In this document: positions 19,040 to 26,803 of the stretch, in pieces
How positions within the stretch are numbered: position 1 is the stretch's first letter
Layout: the number at the start of each line of letters is the position of its first letter
NCBI GenBank assembly: GCA_903842345.1
Contig: CAIMLR010000002.1
Coordinates: 1 to 64,000, forward strand
Origin: an uncultured Myxococcales bacterium
Lineage (GTDB): Bacteria; Myxococcota_A; UBA9042
Direction of reading: 5' to 3'
Length of the DNA stretch: 64,000 nucleotides
Position numbers and translations under genes: made by a program
The notes under the pieces: generated by a model
The model's input: only the letters and a program-made list of their open reading frames with translations
The model's database searches: none
What the model was told of the DNA's origin: nothing

Positions 19040-19897
19040 ATGGCGTTTTCCAATGTTGCCGCGTTGCGCGAACTGATCGCGGTGGTCGATGGCCAGATCG
19101 GCCCGACGTCTGCGGGGATCGGCTTGGTGCTGGGCTCCGGCCTCGGCGGACTGGCGCAGGAAGTCGAGGATGCGCGCCGCGTGCCGTATTCCCGGCTGCC
19201 CCACCTCGCGGCGTCCACGGTGCAAGGCCATGCCGGTGAACTCGTGGCTGGCCGCTGGCAGGGCCATGAAGTCCTGGTCCTCGCCGGGCGCGTCCATCGG
19301 TATGAAGGCCATTCGATGGACCAGGTCGTGATGCCGGTGCGCATGCTGGCGGCGCTGGGGATTCACACGCTGATCGTGTCCAACGCGGCGGGATCGGTGC
19401 ACACGCGCCTGCAGCCGGGCGATCTGATGCTGATCGCCGATCACATCAACTTCCAGGGGCAGAACCCGCTGATTGGGCCCAATGACGAGCGGCTTGGCCC
19501 GCGTTTTCCGGACATGACCGTGGCGTACGACGCCGATCTGCGCACGCTGGCGCGCAAGGTGGCCCTCGATCAGGCGCTGGCGCTGCAAGAAGGCGTGTAC
19601 GCCGCGGTGCTGGGGCCGAGCTATGAAACGCCGGCGGAAATCCGGATGCTCGCGGCGATCGGCGCGGACGCGGTGGGCATGTCCACGGTGCCGGAAGTGA
19701 TCGCGGCGCGGCACATGGGCGTGCGCGTGCTCGGGCTCTCGTGCATTACCAATCTGGGCGCGGGCTTGGGCACGGGCACGCTGGATCACGCGCACGTCGG
19801 CGAAGTCGCGGGCCGGGCGACCGCGAAGATGGTCAGTCTGCTCGGCGGCATCGTGCGCGCGCTGCCGAATACGCCGGGCGTGCGGAGGCTCCCATGA
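19040..19897 (+). CDS. Purine nucleoside phosphorylase, trimeric type
   Basis: This salvage enzyme splits purine (deoxy)nucleosides with phosphate into base and (deoxy)ribose 1-phosphate. The 285-residue length and motifs fit the class I trimeric (PNP/MTAP) family: the phosphate loop GSGLGGL, 'GRVHRYEGH', 'SNAAGS' and 'GPSYETPAEIRM' followed by 'GADAVGMSTVPEV'. The ATG at 19040 has GGGAGAG upstream. Its stop overlaps the cdd start in ATGA, so the two are translationally coupled and form a nucleoside salvage operon. The exact symbol (punA, deoD2 or similar) is not assigned. Confidence 0.9.
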   Translation: MAFSNVAALRELIAVVDGQIGPTSAGIGLVLGSGLGGLAQEVEDARRVPYSRLPHLAASTVQGHAGELVAGRWQGHEVLVLAGRVHRYEGHSMDQVVMPVRMLAALGIHTLIVSNAAGSVHTRLQPGDLMLIADHINFQGQNPLIGPNDERLGPRFPDMTVAYDADLRTLARKVALDQALALQEGVYAAVLGPSYETPAEIRMLAAIGADAVGMSTVPEVIAARHMGVRVLGLSCITNLGAGLGTGTLDHAHVGEVAGRATAKMVSLLGGIVRALPNTPGVRRLP

Positions 19898-20367
19898 GCG
19901 CAACCCCATGGCTGGAATCGCCGATCTTGCGCGCCGATCCTGAACTCGCGGCCCTGGTCGCGCAGGCAGTCGCCGTGCGGGCCAACGCGTGGGCGCCCTA
20001 TTCCGGCTTTCGCGTCGGCGCCGCGCTACTTGGCGAATCCGGGCGGGTTTATTTGGGCGTAAATGTCGAAAATGCCTCCTACGGCGTCGCGATATGCGCC
20101 GAGCGGACCGCCGTCGTGTCGGCCGTTGCACAAGGAGAAAGGCGTTTTCGCGCAATCGCGATCGTGACGGATGCGGCTGAAGCCGCCGCGCCGTGCGGTA
20201 TTTGTCGGCAAACGCTGGCAGAATTCGCGCTGGCGGAAGACGGCCAGGATCTGCCCGTAACGTTGGTCAGCCTCAACGGCGCGGTGACGCGTTTGCCGCT
20301 CAGCACCCTGTTGCCTTTGGCGTTTACGCCGCGGTCGTTCCAGGTCCGCCCGACTCAGCGGTCGTGA
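19894..20367 (+). CDS. cdd: Cytidine deaminase
   Basis: This enzyme deaminates (deoxy)cytidine to (deoxy)uridine. The 157-residue protein has the zinc and proton-shuttle motif CAE (Cys68-Glu70) within 'NVENASYGVAICAERTA'. The second zinc motif PCGIC (100-104) is followed by RQ. The length fits the homotetrameric bacterial enzyme with a modest C-terminal extension. The start overlaps the stop of the purine nucleoside phosphorylase gene (ATGA). Two hairpins that follow at 20421-20439 and 20477-20508 could end the transcript. Confidence 0.93.
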   Translation: MSATPWLESPILRADPELAALVAQAVAVRANAWAPYSGFRVGAALLGESGRVYLGVNVENASYGVAICAERTAVVSAVAQGERRFRAIAIVTDAAEAAAPCGICRQTLAEFALAEDGQDLPVTLVSLNGAVTRLPLSTLLPLAFTPRSFQVRPTQRS

Positions 20368-20420
20368 ATTCCTCGAATTTTCAATCGCTGAGCCCTCGCG
20401 TTATCCAGCGACCGAGCACC

Positions 20421-20439
20421 GCCTGAAATCGTTTCAGGC
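20421..20439. other. Perfect 8-bp inverted repeat, 3-nt loop
   Basis: GCCTGAAA and TTTCAGGC flank TCG. No T-run follows on either strand, so this may be an operator or a Rho-independent-like element after cdd. It shares the TGAAA/TTTCA core with the hairpin at 20477-20508. Confidence 0.4.
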
Positions 20440-20476
20440 ATGTTGGGCCATTGCCAGTCCACAGCCGCGGCTTGGC

Positions 20477-20508
20477 AAGGCCTGTGAAACCAAGCTTTCA
20501 CAGACCTT
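20477..20508. other. Extended hairpin between cdd and the giant lipoprotein gene
   Basis: The core CTGTGAAA (20482-20489) pairs perfectly with TTTCACAG (20496-20503) around a 6-nt loop. After one mismatch, AAGG/CCTT extends the stem. There is no T-run. It could be a weak terminator for the salvage operon, or a regulatory site, since it lies about 55 bp upstream of the -35 of the next gene. Confidence 0.4.
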
Positions 20509-20563
20509 CAGTCGCACCGGCGCACGGTGGCATTCAGCCGCTGTCCAGATCATCTTCACAAAG

Positions 20564-20592
20564 TTGCGCCACACGCCGCACAAACCTAGTAT
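20564..20592 (+). promoter_or_regulatory. Candidate promoter of the giant lipoprotein gene
   Basis: TTGCGC (20564-20569) and TAGTAT (20587-20592) are separated by exactly 17 nt. The -10 matches four of six and the -35 three of six consensus positions. This would give a leader of roughly 38 nt before the ATG at 20637. It is supported by spacing and location, not by a strong -35. Confidence 0.35.
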
Positions 20593-20636
20593 GTTTGCCT
20601 GAGCGATGCGGCTTTTGCTGATCCATGGAGTCCTCG

Positions 20637-23600
20637 ATGCGTCCACTACATCACACCCACCACACGACCCCGTATTTTGCTCGCCGTCTTCGCGGCTTGC
20701 GCATGCTCGGCGCGCTCACCACGGCGATGATCAGTCTTGCTGTAGCGGGCTGCGGCGATGACTCGGCAATCGTGGAGGGCACGGGTCTGCTGCCGGACAC
20801 CTACGTCGAGCAGGACGGCCTCGTGTCAGCGGACGGGACGGACGACGGCGTGATTGGCAATGATATCCAGACGGGCGACACGCTGCCGACGGATATCGGG
20901 CAGGACGGCGTCGATCTCGACCTCCAATTCCCCGATGGCGTGGATACGGCCGACGCAACCGACACAATCGACGCAATCGACGCAACGGACACGGTTGACG
21001 ACGCGGACATCGCCGACGCCAGCACGGATGATGCGACCCCGGACACGGCTGACGCCAACACCGACGATGCGGCCGACGCCGCTGACACTGCGCCGGACAC
21101 GAGTTGCGGCGGCGGCCTTGGCTGCCCGTGCAACGTGCTCGCGGACTGCGCCACCGGCATTTGCGCCAATGCACCGAGCGGCAGCGGCAAGATTTGCACC
21201 GCGAATTGCCAGCCCGGCCAGGTTGTGCCGGAAGTGTGTAACGGCATCGACGACAACTGCGATGGCGTCACGGACGAGGGCACCTGCAACGACGGCGACC
21301 CCTGCACCGATGATTCCTGCAACGCCCAGACCGGCTGCGTCCATTTGGCCAACACGGCGACGTGCACGGACGAAAACGCCTGCACGGTCGGCGACATGTG
21401 CGGCGGCGGCGCGTGCCTGCCCGGCGCGATCAGCGCCACTGCGTGCGACGACGGCAACCCCTGCACAACCGACTACTGCCTGCCGCAGACCGGCTGCGAA
21501 TTCGCCAACAACGCCGCGCCGTGCGACGACGGCAACGCGTGCACGACCAACGACGGATGCGCCAAGGGTTCCTGCCTGCCCGGCATCGCCAAGGATTGCG
21601 CCGCGGCCGGCGTCTGCACGGCGTTCATCTGCGATCCGACCCTGGGCTGCATCAACAGCGGCACGACGCCGACGTGCAGCGACGCCAACGCATGCACGGT
21701 CGGCGACAGTTGCGCCACCGGCGTGTGCCTGCCCGGCGCGTTGACCACGTGTTCCGACGACAACGCGTGCACCGTCGACTTCTGCGATCCGCTCAAGGGC
21801 TGCGTGTTCCAGCCGACGGACGCGGGCTGCTCGGACGGCAATGCATGCACCCTCGGCGACGCGTGCAACAACGGCGCATGTATCGCCGGCGCCGCGCTCG
21901 CCTGCAACGACGGCAACCCGTGCACCGCCGACAGCTGCAACCCGGCCAGCGGCTGCGTGAACGCGACGACAAGCGGTACTTGCACGGACGGCAACCTGTG
22001 CACTGTCGGCGACATCTGCGACAACGGCCAGTGCGCGCCGGGGCTCGCCAGCACGTGCGACGACAGCAACCTGTGCACCAACGACTCGTGTGACCCGCTC
22101 AAGGGCTGCGTGACGACCAACAACGCTGTGGCGTGCTCGGACGGCAACTCCTGCACCTCGGGCGACGCCTGTTCCGGCGGCGTTTGCGTGGCGGGCGCCA
22201 CCTTGCCGTGCAATGACGGCAATCCGTGCACCAGCGACATTTGCAGCCCGACCAGCGGCTGCGTCAACACCAACACCAACGGCACGTGCACGGACGGCAA
22301 CCAGTGCACTGTTGGCGACGCCTGCGCCGACGGCCAATGCGTTCCCGGCGCGCCCAGCATCTGCGACGACTCCAACCCGTGCACGACGGACGCTTGCGAC
22401 CCGTCCAAGGGCTGCGTGACGTCGAACAACAATCTGCCGTGCTCGGACGGCAGCTCCTGCACGTCGGGCGATGCCTGCTCCGGCGGCGTCTGCGTTCCCG
22501 GCGTGACGCTGACCTGCAACGACGGCAACCCGTGCACCACGGACACCTGCACTGCCGCGGGTGGCTGCGTGTTCACGCCGTCCACGCTCGGCTGCTCGGA
22601 CGGCAACGCCTGCACGGTCGGCGACGCGTGTGCCGCTGGCGCCTGCGTGCCCGGCGCCGCGAACAGCTGCGATGACGGCAACCTCTGCACGACGGACTCC
22701 TGCAGCCCGACGAACGGCTGCGTCAACGCCAACAACGCGCTGGCGTGCAGCGACAACAGTGTCTGCACCCAGGGCGACGTCTGCTCGGGCGGCGCGTGCA
22801 TCCCGGGCTCAGCGCTGCCGTGCAATGACGGCAACCCGTGCACCACGGACGCGTGCAATGCCACGCTTGGCTGCACGTTCCTCGTCAACAGCGACGGCTG
22901 CAGCGACAACAACGGCTGCACGATTGGCGACGTCTGCAACGGCGGCGCCTGCGTGCCCGGCTCGGTCGCCAACTGCGACGATTTCAACCCGTGCACCGCC
23001 GACAACTGCGACCCGATCGCGGGCTGCACGCACACCAACACGACCGCCGGTTGCTCGGATGGCAGCGTCTGCACGCTCGGCGACACGTGCGCCGGCGGCG
23101 CATGCCAGCCCGGCAGCGCGCTGCCGTGTTCCGACGGCAACCCGTGCACCACGGACAGCTGCAACGCCGCGACGGGCTGCGTCTTTGCCGCCAACACCCT
23201 GGCGTGCGACGACGGCAGCTCCTGCACGCTGAACGACAAGTGCCTGTTGGGCGTCTGCACCGGCGGCAACGTCGCGCCCTGCGACGACAACAACCCGTGC
23301 ACCACGGAATTGTGCGATGCGCAAAATGGTTGCACGCACACCAACAACACATTGGCGTGCAATGACGGCAGCGCGTGCACCCAAGGCGACATTTGCGCCA
23401 ACGGCTCGTGCGCCAGCGGCACCGGCGTCGTCTGCAACGACGGCAATCCGTGCACGACGGACGCCTGCGTTCCGGCCACCGGCTGCGTCTTCACCAACAA
23501 CACGCTGACCTGCACCGATGGGAACGCCTGTACGACGAACGACGCGTGCGCGAGCGGCGGCTGCGTGCCCGGAGCCGTGCTCGCGTGCGACGACAACAAC

Positions 23601-26480
23601 CTGTGCACAACGGATTCCTGCAACGCGTCTGGCGGCTGCACGCACGCCAACAACACGCTGGCCTGCACGGACAGCAACGCTTGCACGAGCGGCGACGTCT
23701 GCGCGACGGGCGCGTGCCAGCCCGGCTCGGCCGTGGTCTGCAACGATGGCAACATCTGCACGGACGACGCCTGCGACCCGACCAAGGGCTGCGCGTACAC
23801 AAACAACGTCCTGTCGTGCTCGGACAACAACGCGTGCACCAATGGCGACGTCTGCGCGGGCGGCGGCTGCGCGTCGGGTGCATCGATCAACTGCGACGAC
23901 GGCAATCCGTGCACCACGGACTCGTGCAGCGTTGGCGGCGGCTGCGTCCACACCAACAACACCAATACGTGCTCTGACGGCAACGCGTGCACCAATGGCG
24001 ATGCGTGCGCGGCAGGCGCGTGCGCGGGCGGCGCGGCTGTGACGTGCAGCGACGGCAATCCGTGCACCGCGGACACCTGCAACTCGGCAACGGGCTGCGT
24101 GTTCACCAATACCACGCTCAGTTGCTCCGACGGCAACGTCTGCACGGTGGGCGATGCCTGCGCGGGCGGCAACTGCGTGCCCGGCGTGACGACGGTCTGC
24201 AACGACAACAACGGCTGCACCAACGACGCGTGCAACTCCGCGACCGGCTGCGTGTTCACGGCCAACACCCTGCCGTGTAGCGACGGCAATCCCTGCACGA
24301 CGGGCGACGTCTGCGCCAATTCGGCGTGCAGCGCCGGCGCGGGCCTCATCTGCAACGACGGCAACCCGTGCACCACGGACGCCTGCGTTCCGGCCAGTGG
24401 CTGCACATACACCCCGCACACCGGCTCCTGCACGGACAACAACGCGTGCACGCTGAACGACGCGTGCTCCGGCGGCACCTGCGTGCCGGGCGCGGCGCCG
24501 AACTGCGACGACAGCAACCTGTGCACCAACGACGCCTGCAACACAGTCTCCGGCTGCACGCACACCAACAACACGGTCGCGTGCTCGGATGGCAATGACT
24601 GCACGACGCCTGACGTGTGCAGCGGCGGCGCGTGCGCGTCGGGCCCCGGCCAGCAGTGCAACGACAACAACCCGTGCACCACCGACAACTGCAACAACGT
24701 CGGCGGCTGCGCGTTCACGCCCAATGGCAACGCGTGTTCGGACGGCAACGCGTGCACGCTCGGCGACATTTGCTCGGGCAGCAGCTGCCAGGCCGGCGCC
24801 ACCGCGCCCAACTGCAACGACAACAACCCGTGCACCAGCGACTCCTGCGACACGACGTCCGGCTGCGTCCACACCAACCTGACCGTCGCGTGTGACGACA
24901 ACAACGCCTGCACGAACGGCGACGTCTGCGCGGGCGGCAGCTGCCAGTCGGGCGCAACCATCGCGTGCAACGACAACAACGGCTGCACGTCGGACAGCTG
25001 TAGCGCGGCGACCGGATGCGTCTACGCCAACAACACCGCGGCGTGCAGCGACGGCAGCGTGTGCACAATCGGCGACGCGTGCGGGGGCGGCAGCTGCCAG
25101 CCGGGCACGGCGCAGAACTGCGACGACGGCAACCCGTGCACCACGGATTCCTGCAACGCGGCGACCGGCTGCCAGACGCTGAACAACACCAACGCTTGCA
25201 GCGACGGCAGCGTGTGCACGGTCGGCGACATCTGCGCGGCGGGCAACTGCGCGCCCGGCGCGGCGATCAACTGCGACGACGGCAACGGCTGCACCAATGA
25301 CACGTGCAGCGCCGCGAGCGGCTGCCTCAACTCAGCCAACAGCGCGGCGTGCAGCGACGGCAGCGTGTGCACAATCGGCGACGTTTGCGTCAACAAGGCG
25401 TGCCAGCCCGGCACGACGCAGACCTGCAACGACGGCAACGCCTGCACCAACGACTCGTGCAACGCCACCACCGGCTGCGTGTTCGCCAACAACACCAACG
25501 CCTGCAACGACGGCAGCGCGTGCACCGCCAACGACGCGTGCGCTGCGGGCGGATGCTCCGGCACCGCGGTGGTCTGCAATGACGGCAACCTCTGCACGGA
25601 CGACTATTGCGACCTCGCGTTGGGCTGCAAGACGACCAACAACGCGCTGTCATGCAACGACAACTCGCTCTGCACCAGCCCCGACAAGTGCGCCAGCGGC
25701 GTCTGCGGCGGCACGACCGTCAGCTGCGACGATGGCAACCCGTGCACCGCGGATTCCTGCGTCGCCGCAACCGGCTGCGCGCACAGCAACTTGAACGGCA
25801 CGGCGTGCGGTGACATCGGCGTGTGCATGACCGGCACCTGCTCGCCGGGCGCCAACATCACGCCGGGCACCAGCTGCAAGCAGATCCACACGGCCTACCC
25901 CGCCGGCGTTTCAGGCACCTACTGGATCGACCCGAACGCGGGCAGCACGTCCGACGAATACCAGGTCTACTGCGAAATGACGAACTGGGGCGGCGGCTGG
26001 GAGAAGATCGACAACGCGTGGGCGTTCAAGCTGCTGACGGTCACCAATCCGAATCCGGCGCAGGGTCTCTGCTTGCTGACCGCGGCGCTGTGGCAGTCGT
26101 GGGATCAATGGAACGGCGCGCCCGGCACGCAGCACCTGTGCATCGGCGCCAACACCAGCACCAACTGGCCGTCCTACAGCGAACTGCGATACGACAACCT
26201 GATCCTGACCGGCTACGACGGCGGCACCGGGACGTTCGACCTGGGCACGGACTGCTACAGCACCGGCGGCAACGACGACTTCTGTGCCGGCCCGGCCGCG
26301 CAGCTGAAACCGCCGAACACGGTGGCGTCGTCCTTGAGCAACGGCGTGAACTCGGCGGCCTTCTCGCGCGCCGTCACGCTGACTGGCTCAGTCTCCGACT
26401 TCCAGGTCCGCTCGCGCGCGTTCAGCAACTTCCAGGCGGAAGGCGTGCAGTGGAAGTCCGGCGCGATCTACTTCCGCTAG
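20637..26480 (+). CDS. Giant Cys-repeat lipoprotein with fibrinogen-like C-terminal domain
   Basis: The product is about 1,947 residues long. ATG 20637 is preferred because GGAG lies 6 nt upstream; an in-frame ATG at 20625 is the alternative. A signal peptide ends in a lipobox (LAVAGC). An acidic Asp/Thr/Ala linker (about residues 80-150) and a MopE-like metal-binding motif (CNGIDDNCDG) follow. I counted 30 tandem modules of about 50 residues, each combining CxDGNxCTxGDxC with CDDGNPCTTDSC and a GC-linker-C hinge. The last 200 residues are a fibrinogen-related fold ('GTYWIDPNAG', 'YQVYCEM', 'GGGWEKID'), which in other proteins binds glycans or acetyl groups. The protein is probably a long, disulfide-stiffened surface stalk with a binding tip. 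The DNA modules of about 150 bp are recombination-prone. Confidence 0.8.
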   Translation: MRPLHHTHHTTPYFARRLRGLRMLGALTTAMISLAVAGCGDDSAIVEGTGLLPDTYVEQDGLVSADGTDDGVIGNDIQTGDTLPTDIGQDGVDLDLQFPDGVDTADATDTIDAIDATDTVDDADIADASTDDATPDTADANTDDAADAADTAPDTSCGGGLGCPCNVLADCATGICANAPSGSGKICTANCQPGQVVPEVCNGIDDNCDGVTDEGTCNDGDPCTDDSCNAQTGCVHLANTATCTDENACTVGDMCGGGACLPGAISATACDDGNPCTTDYCLPQTGCEFANNAAPCDDGNACTTNDGCAKGSCLPGIAKDCAAAGVCTAFICDPTLGCINSGTTPTCSDANACTVGDSCATGVCLPGALTTCSDDNACTVDFCDPLKGCVFQPTDAGCSDGNACTLGDACNNGACIAGAALACNDGNPCTADSCNPASGCVNATTSGTCTDGNLCTVGDICDNGQCAPGLASTCDDSNLCTNDSCDPLKGCVTTNNAVACSDGNSCTSGDACSGGVCVAGATLPCNDGNPCTSDICSPTSGCVNTNTNGTCTDGNQCTVGDACADGQCVPGAPSICDDSNPCTTDACDPSKGCVTSNNNLPCSDGSSCTSGDACSGGVCVPGVTLTCNDGNPCTTDTCTAAGGCVFTPSTLGCSDGNACTVGDACAAGACVPGAANSCDDGNLCTTDSCSPTNGCVNANNALACSDNSVCTQGDVCSGGACIPGSALPCNDGNPCTTDACNATLGCTFLVNSDGCSDNNGCTIGDVCNGGACVPGSVANCDDFNPCTADNCDPIAGCTHTNTTAGCSDGSVCTLGDTCAGGACQPGSALPCSDGNPCTTDSCNAATGCVFAANTLACDDGSSCTLNDKCLLGVCTGGNVAPCDDNNPCTTELCDAQNGCTHTNNTLACNDGSACTQGDICANGSCASGTGVVCNDGNPCTTDACVPATGCVFTNNTLTCTDGNACTTNDACASGGCVPGAVLACDDNNLCTTDSCNASGGCTHANNTLACTDSNACTSGDVCATGACQPGSAVVCNDGNICTDDACDPTKGCAYTNNVLSCSDNNACTNGDVCAGGGCASGASINCDDGNPCTTDSCSVGGGCVHTNNTNTCSDGNACTNGDACAAGACAGGAAVTCSDGNPCTADTCNSATGCVFTNTTLSCSDGNVCTVGDACAGGNCVPGVTTVCNDNNGCTNDACNSATGCVFTANTLPCSDGNPCTTGDVCANSACSAGAGLICNDGNPCTTDACVPASGCTYTPHTGSCTDNNACTLNDACSGGTCVPGAAPNCDDSNLCTNDACNTVSGCTHTNNTVACSDGNDCTTPDVCSGGACASGPGQQCNDNNPCTTDNCNNVGGCAFTPNGNACSDGNACTLGDICSGSSCQAGATAPNCNDNNPCTSDSCDTTSGCVHTNLTVACDDNNACTNGDVCAGGSCQSGATIACNDNNGCTSDSCSAATGCVYANNTAACSDGSVCTIGDACGGGSCQPGTAQNCDDGNPCTTDSCNAATGCQTLNNTNACSDGSVCTVGDICAAGNCAPGAAINCDDGNGCTNDTCSAASGCLNSANSAACSDGSVCTIGDVCVNKACQPGTTQTCNDGNACTNDSCNATTGCVFANNTNACNDGSACTANDACAAGGCSGTAVVCNDGNLCTDDYCDLALGCKTTNNALSCNDNSLCTSPDKCASGVCGGTTVSCDDGNPCTADSCVAATGCAHSNLNGTACGDIGVCMTGTCSPGANITPGTSCKQIHTAYPAGVSGTYWIDPNAGSTSDEYQVYCEMTNWGGGWEKIDNAWAFKLLTVTNPNPAQGLCLLTAALWQSWDQWNGAPGTQHLCIGANTSTNWPSYSELRYDNLILTGYDGGTGTFDLGTDCYSTGGNDDFCAGPAAQLKPPNTVASSLSNGVNSAAFSRAVTLTGSVSDFQVRSRAFSNFQAEGVQWKSGAIYFR
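21285..25830 (+). repeat. Array of about 30 tandem 150-bp Cys-module coding repeats
   Basis: The array lies inside the giant lipoprotein gene and stays in frame. Each unit encodes two Cys half-modules. The hinge between GC and the next C varies in sequence but keeps nearly constant length. Units are diverged, not identical, so the array is old or under strong selection rather than a recent expansion. Confidence 0.8.
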
Positions 26481-26493
26481 CGCGCCGCGGCGA

Positions 26494-26751
26494 TCAGAAC
26501 AGCATGGTCTTGGACAGCGCGACGCCCTTCTCGGTCAAGTGGAACGTGCTGCCGTCGTACATCAGCAACTCGTCGGCGACGAGCCATTCCATCAGCGCCG
26601 AAAACGCCTGATGGCCCGCGGCGAAGCGCTGCGTACTGAACGTGTGCAGGTCGCCGATCGGGCACGACCCGCCGCTGCGGGCAAGGTATTTGATCAGGCC
26701 CTTCTTGGCGGCCTCGGCGTTGTCGGGCAGGAACGGGAAACGGTCGGTCAT
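26494..26751 (-). CDS. Small winged-helix-like protein
   Basis: The 85-residue protein has a helix-rich pattern ending in 'FHLTEKGVALSKTMLF', which resembles the wing of a winged-helix domain. No family is recognised with confidence. GAGGA precedes the ATG. It lies at the downstream end of a long minus-strand series, 52 bp after the DUF3857-type gene, and converges on the giant lipoprotein gene with a 13-bp gap. Confidence 0.55.
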   Translation of the reverse strand: MTDRFPFLPDNAEAAKKGLIKYLARSGGSCPIGDLHTFSTQRFAAGHQAFSALMEWLVADELLMYDGSTFHLTEKGVALSKTMLF

Positions 26752-26803
26752 GGTGTCCTCGGTCGTTGAAGTGCGACTATTCTGGTCGGACTAACTGCCG
26801 CGG

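Noticed and set aside
21285-25830. Regularly spaced repeats that might be a CRISPR or satellite array.
   Set aside because: The units are diverged, in frame, and encode conserved Cys modules; there are no identical short repeats with unique spacers and no cas genes.
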